39,863 bases of DNA from a virus, in the IMG/VR virus record IMGVR_UViG_3300042939_000077, positions 1-39,863 of that record. One strand, 5' to 3'. Below, in pieces: positions 29,254-37,333 of the stretch. The position numbers and the translations under genes are program-made. Positions within the stretch are counted from its first letter, which is position 1; each line of letters opens with the position of its first letter. A model generated the notes under the pieces. That model did no database searches. It was not told the DNA's origin and worked only from the letters and a program-made list of their open reading frames with translations.

Positions 29254-29828
29254 CAGAACCTCACGAACAGATTGTGAGGATTGCCAAGGCCGTTGGCGAT
29301 CATGGCCGCCTTCTGCTCACGCTTCACCTCAGCCTTAAGGCTACTTTCCAGCGTCAACAGGTCGGCCATCTCCATCTTCTTCAGCCGCCGGCTGCCGATG
29401 CTGTACTCAGCAACAGCACCGCCCGAAATCATCGCGCGGATCGCAGCCTGCACCGCATCGAGATCTTTTTGCGCCTGGCTGCGGTTGTCGACCGCTGCCG
29501 GCGTGCCGACATAGGCCAGGTTGGCGTCGATCTCGAACTGCCCGGCGCCCAGCGTGACCGTCTCGCCCGCCTTGGTGGCCACCGCCTGCCAGTAGCCGGT
29601 GTCATCCGCGTGGAAGCCCTCGGTCGTCGCAGCCGTCAGGCTGAACTGCCAGCCCTGCCCATAGGCCGAGCCCACCGCCGTGGCGCCGTGGTTGTTGCGG
29701 TTGAAGCGGAAGTAGTAGGTCAGCGTCCAGCCGGTCTGGCTGCTGATCGCATTGCCGAACACATCCGTGCTGGCATCGTCGCGCCACTTGACCGTATCGC
29801 CTTCAGTAATCCGCGCAGGGAAGTTCAC
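29253..29828 (-). CDS. gpW-like head-tail joining protein with an extra N-terminal beta domain (191 aa)
   Basis: The C-terminal 65 residues (AVAEYSIGSRRLKKMEMADL, then LTLESSLKAEVKREQKAAM) fit gpW, the 68-residue lambda neck protein that stabilises DNA in the head, and the gene lies between large terminase and portal as W does. The first 120 residues form an added beta-rich domain (ARITEGDTVKWRDD, WTLTYYFRFNRNN, AGETVTLGAGQFEI). The protein is nearly three times the usual gpW length, so a fusion or decorated form is likely. Confidence 0.8.
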   Translation of the reverse strand: MNFPARITEGDTVKWRDDASTDVFGNAISSQTGWTLTYYFRFNRNNHGATAVGSAYGQGWQFSLTAATTEGFHADDTGYWQAVATKAGETVTLGAGQFEIDANLAYVGTPAAVDNRSQAQKDLDAVQAAIRAMISGGAVAEYSIGSRRLKKMEMADLLTLESSLKAEVKREQKAAMIANGLGNPHNLFVRF

Positions 29829-29832
29829 GGCC

Positions 29833-31707
29833 TCACCAGCTGTTGACGAACGCCGACGCTCCGGCTCCCCCTGATCTTAGGCGCGGCTTGCGTGGCTCAG
29901 CATCTCCATTCTGCAGGCGCTTCTCCAGCTGGTCCCAGATTGTTCTCCGGTCGTACCGCTGATACAGCCGATTTAACGCCGCGTATGCGTAGACCATGCA
30001 GTCCAGCGCCTCGTTCCGTGCGCTCGGTTTCTTCACCCACTCCCTCACTGGAAAGCCTTTCACATACCGCAGCGCCTGCTTCTCCGCAGTCAGCTGCTCG
30101 AAATACTCCGCACCCGTCTGCGCGTGGAAGTGCAGGTAGCCCGGTCCCGGCTCGTTGTGCTTCAGCCTCCCGAACAGCGTGGTCTTGATCGTGTCACCAC
30201 CGACCGGGAACACCAGCGCGCCGCGCTTTAGCGTCTGCCCCTTCGCGTTGATGTCCACCTTGGTCGGTTTGCCAATGGGTGGCTTGCCCCGCTGGCTCTG
30301 ACCCTTGATGGCGATCACGCCCACGCCCTGTCGTTCCCTGGCGTACTGGTAGGTCTCCGCTGTTGCGTGGCCGCCGCTGTCCACGCAGATCACATCCGCA
30401 CGCAGCTTGCCGCCGCCAGCGTGCTCCCATTCATGCAGCACCAACACGTCCAGCTGCTTCCACACCTCCGGCCGGCACGGGTCGCCCGCGATCTCCTGGT
30501 GGTCGATCAGCCAGCCTTCCTCGTCCCGACCCCACGCCCACACGCTCACCGCCAAGCGGTCACCAGCGGATCCACCGCCGCCCTGCACGTCCACGCCGAT
30601 GGTCACCGCCAGCGCGCCCTCCGGCAGCACACCCGCCGCATAGGGCTCACACCGCTGCAGCAGCGCATCGGCGCTCACCTTGCTGGCGAAGTCCTCCTCC
30701 CACGTCTCTGCCAGCCGGGTGTTAACGAACGACTTCAGCATCGGCGCATCAGCCTTTGCCCGCAGGAAGTCGTCCACCATGTCCGCCCAGCTCAGCCAGC
30801 CCAGCGGCGAATAGAGCCCGCTCAGCTGGAAGCCCGCAGTCTTGCCATCGCTCGGTGCTGTCGCCCGCCACTCGCCCTCCCGCAGCAGCGCCGGCTTGTG
30901 GATCTCAGCGAACCGCTCGCGGCAGTGCTCGCACTCGTAGACCGCCGTGGCCGGGTCGTTCTTCTCCCACTTCAGCTGCGGCCACTTCAGCCATTGCATC
31001 GCACCACAACTGGGGCATGGGCAGAAATACCTACGCTGATCGCTGCGCAGATACTCCGCCTCAATCCGGCTGAAGTCCTTCACCGTTGGCGTGCTGGTGA
31101 GCAGGATCTTGCGCCGCGCAAATGTCGTCGCCCGCTTCTCCGCCAGGCTCACCGGGTCGCCCTCGCCATCCACATCAGCCGGGAAGGCGTCGATCTCGTC
31201 CATGAAGATGTAGCGGCACGGCGTCGAGCGCAGACCCGTCGCGCTGTTGCTGCCGGTCAGCAACATCATTCCGCCGGGAAATTCCTTGGCGAACATCGTG
31301 TTTCCGCTGTCACGGCTTCTGGCCGGCGCGATCTTCTCGGTCAGCACCGGCGTCTCGCTGATCAGGCTCTCCAGTCGCTGCTTGCTCAGCCTCTTGGCCA
31401 TCTCCACGGTGGGCTGCACCAGCAGCATCGGACCCGGCGCGTGGTCGATCACATAGCCAAGCCAGTTGCTGCCGCTCTCGGTCTTGCCCGTCTGCGCCGC
31501 AAACATCATCACCACCCGCTGCACGCTGCTGGTCGTGCTCAGGCAGTCCATCGGCTCCCGCAAGTAAGGCGTCCGATTCGTCCGCCACGGTCCAGGTTCA
31601 GCCGATGCCTTGCTGCTCAGCCGCCGGTGCTTGTCCGCCCACGCGCTCACCGTCAGCGGAGGCTCCGGCCGCAAGCCATCCATGAACGCGGTCTGCCACA
31701 CGCTCAT
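29833..31707 (-). CDS. Terminase large subunit, lambda gpA family (624 aa)
   Basis: This is the packaging motor and nuclease. The ATPase domain has Walker A AAQTGKT (70-76) and Walker B YIFMDE with Asp170-Glu171, followed by the coupling motif LLTSTPT. A zinc-ribbon-like insert shows CPCPSC and CEHC (Cys229, 231, 234, 259, 262). The nuclease domain begins at TIGVDVQGGG and includes VICVDSGGHATAETY. Length and order match the gpA family, which usually cuts cos sites, so cohesive ends are expected. The start overlaps the small subunit stop (ATGA). Confidence 0.96.
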   Translation of the reverse strand: MSVWQTAFMDGLRPEPPLTVSAWADKHRRLSSKASAEPGPWRTNRTPYLREPMDCLSTTSSVQRVVMMFAAQTGKTESGSNWLGYVIDHAPGPMLLVQPTVEMAKRLSKQRLESLISETPVLTEKIAPARSRDSGNTMFAKEFPGGMMLLTGSNSATGLRSTPCRYIFMDEIDAFPADVDGEGDPVSLAEKRATTFARRKILLTSTPTVKDFSRIEAEYLRSDQRRYFCPCPSCGAMQWLKWPQLKWEKNDPATAVYECEHCRERFAEIHKPALLREGEWRATAPSDGKTAGFQLSGLYSPLGWLSWADMVDDFLRAKADAPMLKSFVNTRLAETWEEDFASKVSADALLQRCEPYAAGVLPEGALAVTIGVDVQGGGGSAGDRLAVSVWAWGRDEEGWLIDHQEIAGDPCRPEVWKQLDVLVLHEWEHAGGGKLRADVICVDSGGHATAETYQYARERQGVGVIAIKGQSQRGKPPIGKPTKVDINAKGQTLKRGALVFPVGGDTIKTTLFGRLKHNEPGPGYLHFHAQTGAEYFEQLTAEKQALRYVKGFPVREWVKKPSARNEALDCMVYAYAALNRLYQRYDRRTIWDQLEKRLQNGDAEPRKPRLRSGGAGASAFVNSW

Positions 31708-32246
31708 CGCTCCACCTCCACCAGCGCCAGCAGCGCATCACGGTGCTCATCGCTCAGCAGCTGGTGGATCACCGCAGGGTCCGTCTCGCCCGCCAGCTGG
31801 TGGCTCAGCCGGTCCGCCAGGTTGCTCAGCGCTTCTCGCACGCTGCGTCCAATCTGGAACGCCTGCTTCTTCACCTCCTCAGCCGGCACCAGCTCCTTGC
31901 GCTGCTGCGCCACCTGCAGCTTCGCCAGCTCCGCCTGGTAGTGCTCGCGTCTTGCGCGACTCTCGTTGAGATCAGGGATCGCATCATCCGGCAGCGCCTC
32001 GATGGCGCGCTTCAGCTCGCGCGGGCTGGCAGGCAGCTCCACCTCCACCGGATCCGGCAGGCTCACCTTCGCGTTGTGCGTGGCCTTGGTGTTCTTGCGC
32101 CACAGCTCCAGCGCCAAGTCGCGGTCCAGCCATCGCTTGCCGTCCTTCTCGACAACGGCTGCGGCAATGCGGGTGCGGATGGCTCCAGTGACGGCCGCCT
32201 TAGAACATCCCTTGATGGCGGCAAACTCGGAAAACGTGACGAGCAC
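31704..32246 (-). CDS. Terminase small subunit, Nu1-like (180 aa)
   Basis: The N-terminal region (VTFSEFAAIKGCSKAAVTGA, then RWLDRDLALELWRKN) is a winged-helix DNA-binding domain like that of lambda Nu1. A Pro-rich linker and a long helical C-terminus (ESRARREHYQAELAKLQVAQ, then REALSNLADRLSHQL) for oligomerisation and large-subunit contact follow. It would bind the cos region and recruit the large subunit. It is the first gene behind the noncoding stretch 32247-32418. Confidence 0.9.
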   Translation of the reverse strand: MLVTFSEFAAIKGCSKAAVTGAIRTRIAAAVVEKDGKRWLDRDLALELWRKNTKATHNAKVSLPDPVEVELPASPRELKRAIEALPDDAIPDLNESRARREHYQAELAKLQVAQQRKELVPAEEVKKQAFQIGRSVREALSNLADRLSHQLAGETDPAVIHQLLSDEHRDALLALVEVER

Positions 32247-32418
32247 TCAGTTGTTCGGCTCTAGCGTTGAGTTAACTGAGCTTAGTTAACCAGTGAACCG
32301 CTGGGGTAACCATGCCCTTTTGTCTCACGCTGAGACCCGTTTGGTACCGCTGAGCGCTGACGCTAGATGAGATGCGCGATTCGCATACACCCGCAGCCCT
32401 GCTTTTTCCAAGGACCCG
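32247..32418. promoter_or_regulatory. Noncoding region upstream of terminase: palindromes, cos/operator candidate
   Basis: No gene is seen in these 172 bases. They hold a near-perfect 20-bp palindrome GTTAACTGAGCTTAGTTAAC (32271-32290; one mismatched pair) and a hairpin GTCTCA-CGC-TGAGAC (32322-32336). In lambda-type phages cos and the small-terminase binding sites lie just upstream of Nu1, so this is the best place for cos. A late promoter is also likely here. Neither the cut site nor a clear -10/-35 pair can be named. Confidence 0.55.
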
Positions 32419-33195
32419 TCAACGCACACGCGATGCCTGATAGGCCAGCTCACGCTCCAGCGCATTGCGCAGGTTTGGACCGAACGTGTTGCTGAACGTG
32501 CTGTCGAGGATCTTCTGGATCGGGAACGTGGGCTGGTAGCGCGGCTGGCGCGTGACGTAGAAGACCGTGTGGAAGCCACGAGGCAGCCCGCCGTTTTTGG
32601 GGCGCTTGCCCAAGCGGGCGTAGATGCCAAGGGGCAAGCCACCAGGGCGGCCGACGAAGTAGTCGCGCTGACTGCGTTTTGCCTGCGAGCGGCGTGAGCC
32701 CGACACGTTGGCGGTGTAACCCTGCTCACCAAGACCTTTGAGGCGGCTGAGCACTTGGGTGTAGGTGCCACCTGTCAGGTTGCCGTACTGGTTGAGCCTG
32801 AGCGGCGTCACACCTGTGGGCACAATGAAGCTACCAGCAGGGAGCACGCCAGCGGCCGTCAGCTGGCGCTCAGAGGCTTTCTGACGGCGCACACCACCAC
32901 CTGCCATGGCCTGCAGGTATTTGGCTGCTGGAGTGCCCTTAGAGGCGAAGTCCTTGAAGCCCACCCATGCCTCCAGCTTTTTGGGGCTGGCGTACCGCAC
33001 AAACGTGCTGTTCATCGTGAAAGGGGTAGGCCGGTCCACATAGCGCGGGGTCTGCGCCTTGAGTGCCACCTGCGCCTTCTTGGCACTTTCGGTCATCGCC
33101 TTGGCAATAGCCCACGGCAGCTGCTTGGTCATGGCATCCGTCCAGCGGATGGCCTTGGGCAGCTCCGAGCGGATGTCGAGGGTGAGCGTGGCCAT
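32419..33195 (-). CDS. Minor tail / virion morphogenesis protein, gpZ-like (258 aa)
   Basis: ATG at 33195 is chosen, giving MATLTLDIRSELPKAIRWTD. The N-terminal helix with WAIAKAMTESAKKAQVALKA, then RYVDRPTPFTMNSTFVRYA and KGTPAAKYLQAMAGGGVRR, and a C-terminus with FPIQKILDSTFSNTFGPNLR leading to a final helix resemble the prophage minor-tail gpZ type of tail-completion protein. In lambda, Z lies between FII and U; here it lies before the terminase. The family call is by motif layout and is less sure than the head-tail calls around it. Confidence 0.65.
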   Translation of the reverse strand: MATLTLDIRSELPKAIRWTDAMTKQLPWAIAKAMTESAKKAQVALKAQTPRYVDRPTPFTMNSTFVRYASPKKLEAWVGFKDFASKGTPAAKYLQAMAGGGVRRQKASERQLTAAGVLPAGSFIVPTGVTPLRLNQYGNLTGGTYTQVLSRLKGLGEQGYTANVSGSRRSQAKRSQRDYFVGRPGGLPLGIYARLGKRPKNGGLPRGFHTVFYVTRQPRYQPTFPIQKILDSTFSNTFGPNLRNALERELAYQASRVR

Positions 33196-33393
33196 GTGCC
33201 AAGGGTAGGGGCGCCAGCCCGGCAGGTCCATCGAGAAGGCGTGAAGCCTGTGCCCAACCTATCCCGACCTCAGACCTTCCCCAAAAGGGGGGTATTACCC
33301 CCTCTCTACTACTTTATTTATACTCTTTCTTAGAAGTAGGGAGGTTAGGAGATAGGGAGACCCCTTGCGGGGCGCGGATTTTTCGTGCCCAAC
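33196..33393. promoter_or_regulatory. Noncoding AT-rich region with repeats (late promoter or origin candidate)
   Basis: This gap separates the replication and virion genes. GTGCCCAACCTAT occurs at 33250-33262 and again at 33385-33397. AGGTTAGG is at 33342-33349. A CCCC-AAAA-GGGG hairpin and a run GGGGGTATTACCCCC lie around 33283-33303. A short AT-rich tract (33307-33332), rare in this genome, contains TATAAA on the minus strand at 33317-33322 that could be the -10 of a leftward late promoter, though no good -35 is seen. Confidence 0.5.
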
Positions 33394-35445
33394 CTATTTT
33401 GGCGAGGTTGGGAGTCGGTACACCCAGCGGCGTTTTCCGCCAGTGCAGTCCCGATACTTGTCGCAGCCGAGATCCTTGAGAATAGATGCGACCTGCATCT
33501 GATCCCCCCTTGTTTGGCGCTCCAGCGGCTTCTGGATCGCGTTGGTCAACACCTCCTCGGTGGTGATCGGCTCGATGCTCACGCGCCGCGTCAGGTACGC
33601 CTGCACCGCCGACTGCCATGGGTTGGAAACCAGATAGCTCTCGTTCTCCGCCTCGACCTGCATCTCCAGCTCGCGGGGTAGGTGGTTGGCCTCGCCAGCC
33701 CGATAGGCGTGGACCGCAGCGGACCAGATGGCGTCACGCTCCAGCAGCAGGCCATCGACGGCGATGTGGGGTGCAGCGGTGACGGGCACCACCCAGAAGC
33801 GCCTGTTGCCGGTGTCATCCACCAGGAAGCCGCTGTCGCGGTTGGTGGATCCCACGATGATGCAGCGCCGGGGGAAGTCCTCGGTGGCCTTGCCGTAGGG
33901 CACGCGGAAGGTGTCGGTCTGCTGGGAGAGGAACGCCTTCACCTGGCCTGCATGGCGCCTGCCGGTGATGTGATCCAGCTCTGCCCACTCCATGATCCAG
34001 GAGCGATGAAGGACCATTAGGTCGTCCTTGCTGGATACATCACGCAGGGCATCGGAGAAGAACACGCCGCCGAGGTTCCGCCAGAAGGTGGACTTGCCGC
34101 AACCTTGCGCTCCCATGAGCACACAGGCCGAGTCGTGCTTGCTGCCGGGCTCGTAGATGCGGCGCACGGCTGCGATGAGCGTGGCGCGCAGCATGGCGTC
34201 GTAGAGGGTGCCGGGGGTGTCACCGGGGCGCAGGTAGGCGCTGGCGAGGTGGTCGATGGAAACCGGCGGGACCTCCTCTGCGATGCGGTCGAGGTACTCC
34301 CGAACGGGGTCGAAGCGATTGGCCTGCGCCACATAGACGATGGCGTCAGCGGCCAGCTCCTTGGACACCTTGATGCCCATCTGCGCGAACTGGAGGTAGT
34401 AGTGCTCCAGGCTCTGGATGGGCTGTGCGTCCAGCTCGATGTTCTGGGTGTAGATGTTGTACCGGAGGCGATCACCGAGCTGTTGGCGTATTAGGGTAAG
34501 CAGCTCATCGGCCTCCAGCTTGAGCGCTTTGCCGCCGGATGATGCCTCGATGGCTGCGGCCTTGGGGTGCGTGTCACCCAGCGCAGCCTTCAGGGCATTA
34601 ACGGCCACCTGGCGTGGGGAGATGCCACCTGCGAGGTGGTAGAGGCTGCCGAGGCCAACGCCGCCGGTGTCGGCCTTGAAGGTCGACCACTTGTGCTCGC
34701 ACTCGCCGGCCTTGAACTTGCCGGAGCCTGCTGACCACTGGATCCAGTCAGCGAGCAGGCTGTCATCACCCACGCTGTGCAGCGCCATGCCGACCTTGAC
34801 CCACTCGTCGTAGTCGTCGGATAGGGATGTAGGGATGTTGTCGAGGTAGGCGCGTGCGCGGTCTGCGTCCTCGGTGGGGTTGGGCGTGTGGATGAGCGGG
34901 GGGATCTCAGGACCGCGCATCATCTGCTGCAGCAGCACCGATGGCGCCTCAGCGAGGGGCAGGTCACCGGGTGCGCGGCCTTTGAGCCAGCGGTAGGCGC
35001 CGGTGATGGGGTGCTTGCCGATGACAACGGACTGGCAGCCGGTCCACCGCAGCTCCAGCTGCTCGCCCTTAACGGAGGACTTGAGCTTGGTGGTCTTGAT
35101 CTGCTCCCAGAAGCCACGGGGCACGCTGTAGATGATCTGGAGGCGACCATCACGGCCAGATGTGACCGCCCAGGATTTGGGGAGATCGCGCAGGGATGTG
35201 CCGAGGTTGGTGAGCACCTCGGAGGCGCCGAGGCCATCGTGGTCGACGAACAGCAGACCACCGGACGGTGGACCAGCGAGCACGCCGATGGCTACGGCAC
35301 GACCAGCCTGCAGCTCACGCTCCACCTGCGTCTTGGTGAGGGGGTGCTTCTGCCACTCGGGCTGGTAGGGGCGTTTGTCGTTGCCGACAGCGACGAGTGC
35401 CCAGTCATCTGGGAGCAGGGCGAGCTGATCTGTGAGCGCAGGCAT
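33394..35445 (-). CDS. Primase-polymerase / VirE-type helicase replication protein (683 aa)
   Basis: The N-terminal ~170 residues look like a bifunctional primase-polymerase (AEP) domain: WALVAVGNDKRPYQPEWQKH, LLFVDHDG with the catalytic D-x-D pair, RLQIIYSVP, LELRWTGCQSVVIGKHP. A PriCT-like helical region (DDYDEWVKVGMALHSVGD) follows. The C-terminal half is an AAA+ helicase of the VirE / DUF5906 type with Walker A MGAQGCGKST (near 443-451) and IMEWAELD as Walker B region. Such proteins initiate phage replication. AGGTTRG repeats occur on both sides of the gene. Confidence 0.9.
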   Translation of the reverse strand: MPALTDQLALLPDDWALVAVGNDKRPYQPEWQKHPLTKTQVERELQAGRAVAIGVLAGPPSGGLLFVDHDGLGASEVLTNLGTSLRDLPKSWAVTSGRDGRLQIIYSVPRGFWEQIKTTKLKSSVKGEQLELRWTGCQSVVIGKHPITGAYRWLKGRAPGDLPLAEAPSVLLQQMMRGPEIPPLIHTPNPTEDADRARAYLDNIPTSLSDDYDEWVKVGMALHSVGDDSLLADWIQWSAGSGKFKAGECEHKWSTFKADTGGVGLGSLYHLAGGISPRQVAVNALKAALGDTHPKAAAIEASSGGKALKLEADELLTLIRQQLGDRLRYNIYTQNIELDAQPIQSLEHYYLQFAQMGIKVSKELAADAIVYVAQANRFDPVREYLDRIAEEVPPVSIDHLASAYLRPGDTPGTLYDAMLRATLIAAVRRIYEPGSKHDSACVLMGAQGCGKSTFWRNLGGVFFSDALRDVSSKDDLMVLHRSWIMEWAELDHITGRRHAGQVKAFLSQQTDTFRVPYGKATEDFPRRCIIVGSTNRDSGFLVDDTGNRRFWVVPVTAAPHIAVDGLLLERDAIWSAAVHAYRAGEANHLPRELEMQVEAENESYLVSNPWQSAVQAYLTRRVSIEPITTEEVLTNAIQKPLERQTRGDQMQVASILKDLGCDKYRDCTGGKRRWVYRLPTSPK

Positions 35446-35481
35446 CGGTGCCTCGTGGAGTTGCTGGCAAAGTGTGCCGTG

Positions 35482-35506
35482 AGGTTAGGAGGTTGGACAG
35501 GTTGGT
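35482..35506 (+). repeat. Iteron-like AGGTTRG repeats upstream of the primase gene
   Basis: Three copies follow each other at 8-9 base steps: AGGTTAGG (35482), AGGTTGGA (35490) and AGGTTGGT (35499). Four more copies lie at the other end of the primase gene: 33253-33260 and 33388-33395 inverted, and 33342-33349 and 33405-33412 direct. The helical spacing suggests a bound protein, either a replication initiator or a regulator of the primase gene that starts at 35445. Confidence 0.55.
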
Positions 35507-35877
35507 GTGACAATTCTCAAAGCATCCGGCACGGATCGCGCCACGCCGGCGATGCCACCAGCGCCTCGGACGACACCGAGCCAGTTGTGCTGAGCGGGCG
35601 TGAGGCGGCCGGTGGTGGTCTTGACCTCGATGGAGGTGAACACGGCCACGCGCTGGCCAACCATGTCGGGGGTGATGGTCACGGTGCGCCAGCCGATGAG
35701 ATCTGCGGAGCCGCGTGCGAGGCCGAACTGGACGGGTCTGCCGGTGCGGGGGTCAGGCAGCTGACCGACTTGGTTGCGGAACAGGCGCAGGTCGTGCTGT
35801 GTGCCGAGCGCCAGACGGATGCGCTGCTGCAGGTCGGTCTCGGCGTTGGCCACGTCATGCTCTGCTGCTGCGGGCAT
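35485..35877 (-). CDS. VRR-NUC domain nuclease (130 aa)
   Basis: ATG at 35877 gives MPAAAEHDVANAETDLQQRI. The small PD-(D/E)XK nuclease domain shows RLFRNQVGQ, GSADLIGWR with the catalytic Asp, and SIEVKTTTGRLTPAQHNWL with E-x-K and the Q of the VRR-NUC family, then AGGIAGVARSVPDAL. Stand-alone VRR-NUC proteins are Holliday-junction or flap nucleases and often lie beside the SF2 helicase in phages, as here. The start lies inside the helicase gene end (23-base overlap). Confidence 0.9.
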   Translation of the reverse strand: MPAAAEHDVANAETDLQQRIRLALGTQHDLRLFRNQVGQLPDPRTGRPVQFGLARGSADLIGWRTVTITPDMVGQRVAVFTSIEVKTTTGRLTPAQHNWLGVVRGAGGIAGVARSVPDALRIVTPTCPTS

Positions 35878-37231
35878 TGTGGACGCGATACGCCCAGCCG
35901 GGCGAGTAGCCGCGCTGTGCGGCGATGGCGAGCAGCTCGGGCAGGGTGCGGGCACGCTTGCGCTCGCTGGCACGGAGCTGGGCATTGACGCGCTTCAGCT
36001 CCTGCAGCTCACCATCGACCTGGCGCATGGGGCGCTTGGGTTCGGGTGCGCAGTGTGCGCCGCAGCAGGGGCAGACGGGCGCTGGCTTGAAGGCAGCGAA
36101 GCAGGTGGTGCAGGTGCGCACTGATGGCGCGGGCTGGCCGTTGCCGCCGCGCCCATCGCGGAGGCGATCATCCAGAGACCAGTCGCGCGGGTCGTCGGGG
36201 AAGCCATGCCGGTGGACGTTGCCGACGTGATCGAGGATCACCGCGTGGGGCTTGCCCTCGGCCGGCCTGAGCACCCGACCAACCTGCTGGAGGTAGAGGC
36301 CGAGGCTTGCGGTGGGGCGCAGCAGGATGGCGCAGCTGGCGGCGGGGACATCAAAGCCCTCAGAGACCACATCGACGGTCACCAGCAGCTGCAGATCACC
36401 AGCGGCGAACTGCTGGACCAAACGATCTCGGTGCTCTGGCTGTGAACTACCCAGAAGGGTGGCCGCTGCGATGCCGTTGCTGCAGAACTGTGCAGCGACG
36501 TGCTCGGCGTGCTGAACATTGCAGCAGAAGACGATGGCGCGCTTGCCGGATGCGAGCCGTTGGTAGTGCTCGATGGCGTCGCCGGTAACCGTTGGCCGGT
36601 CCAAGGCGTCAGCGGCCTGGTCGATGGCGTAGTCGCCAGCGCGCTTGCGGAGCGTTGAGAGATCCGCGCGCTGGGGCGGCGCGTAGATTTTCGCCGGGCA
36701 CAAATGCCCGGTGTAGATAAGGTCCGCGACAGACGGACCGAGAACAAGGCGGTCAAAGACTGCCGATAGGCCGCGACCGCACAGACGAACGGGGGTGGCG
36801 GTGACTCCAAGGCGCAAAGCGTCCGGCCAGTGCTGGAGGACGCGCAGCCAGCTGCCTGCGGTGGCGTGGTGCGCCTCATCGAGGAGAACAAGATCCGGGG
36901 GGACTGCAATGGAGTCCAGGCGCCGCACGAGCGTCTGCACTGATGCGACTTGTATGGGCGCAGCGCTCGGCTGTGTGCCGGCCGCGATGATGCCGTGATC
37001 GACGCCTGCCAGCTCGAGCTTGTGGCTGGTCTGGGCGATCAGCTCACGGCGATGGACGAGCACCAGGGCGCTGCGGCCACGGGCTGCGAGCGAGCGCATG
37101 ATCTCGGCCATCACGCAAGTCTTGCCAGCCCCGGTCGGCATGACGAGCAGGGGCGCGCGTGCCCCGTCGCGGTAGGCGCCGCGAAGGTCCGAGATGGCCT
37201 GCTGCTGATAGTGACGAAGGATGAGACCCAT
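35855..37231 (-). CDS. SF2 DEAH-box helicase with C-terminal zinc finger (458 aa)
   Basis: ATP-driven DNA translocase of the phage SF2 group. Motif I is MPTGAGKT (31-38), motif II DEAH (118-121), motif III GVTATPVR, and the second RecA domain has AIVFCCNVQHAEHVA, VVSEGFDVP and QQVGRVLRP (motif VI). A C-terminal zinc motif (CTTCFAAFKPAPVCPCCG) and a basic helix follow. It is the first leftward gene from the control region, so probably early, acting with the VRR-NUC nuclease and primase in replication fork processing. Confidence 0.93.
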   Translation of the reverse strand: MGLILRHYQQQAISDLRGAYRDGARAPLLVMPTGAGKTCVMAEIMRSLAARGRSALVLVHRRELIAQTSHKLELAGVDHGIIAAGTQPSAAPIQVASVQTLVRRLDSIAVPPDLVLLDEAHHATAGSWLRVLQHWPDALRLGVTATPVRLCGRGLSAVFDRLVLGPSVADLIYTGHLCPAKIYAPPQRADLSTLRKRAGDYAIDQAADALDRPTVTGDAIEHYQRLASGKRAIVFCCNVQHAEHVAAQFCSNGIAAATLLGSSQPEHRDRLVQQFAAGDLQLLVTVDVVSEGFDVPAASCAILLRPTASLGLYLQQVGRVLRPAEGKPHAVILDHVGNVHRHGFPDDPRDWSLDDRLRDGRGGNGQPAPSVRTCTTCFAAFKPAPVCPCCGAHCAPEPKRPMRQVDGELQELKRVNAQLRASERKRARTLPELLAIAAQRGYSPGWAYRVHNARSSRA

Positions 37232-37333
37232 AGGACTAGACCCGCGACTGGCTTAGTGGTATCCGAGTCGAAGCCCGGAAAGCCAAATGATTTCAGTGGT
37301 TTAGCGGGAAGGAGCGTGACGAGGGAGGAACTG
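37232..37333. promoter_or_regulatory. Divergent control region between replication and recombination arms
   Basis: This is the only place where the two long transcription arms diverge. The element GGYTTAGYGG occurs twice, as GGCTTAGTGG (37250-37259) and GGTTTAGCGG (37298-37307), 48 bases apart. A weak leftward promoter may be TTGGCT with GATACC 17 bases on. GGGAGGA (about 37323-37329) is a strong ribosome-binding site for the rightward gene. The operator role of the repeat is inference. Confidence 0.5.

Noticed and set aside
25749-29277. Long open frames on the plus strand opposite the capsid and portal genes (482 and 550 aa)
   Set aside because: They are rich in Ala, His, Gln, Arg and Leu with no domain signs, and lie opposite genes with clear head-protein motifs. 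They are a by-product of GC-rich codon use.
30367-31941. A 524-aa plus-strand frame opposite the large terminase
   Set aside because: It is a mirror frame of the terminase gene and lacks any recognisable domain.
33283-33303. A terminator formed by CCCC-AAAA-GGGG and GGGGGTATTACCCCC
   Set aside because: No U-tract follows on either strand and the two stems exclude each other. It was left as part of the regulatory gap.
33388-33412. Terminator for the primase gene (8-bp inverted repeat CCCAACCT/AGGTTGGG)
   Set aside because: In the leftward transcript the hairpin is followed by an A-run rather than U. The halves also belong to the iteron-like AGGTTRG set, so a binding site is more likely.
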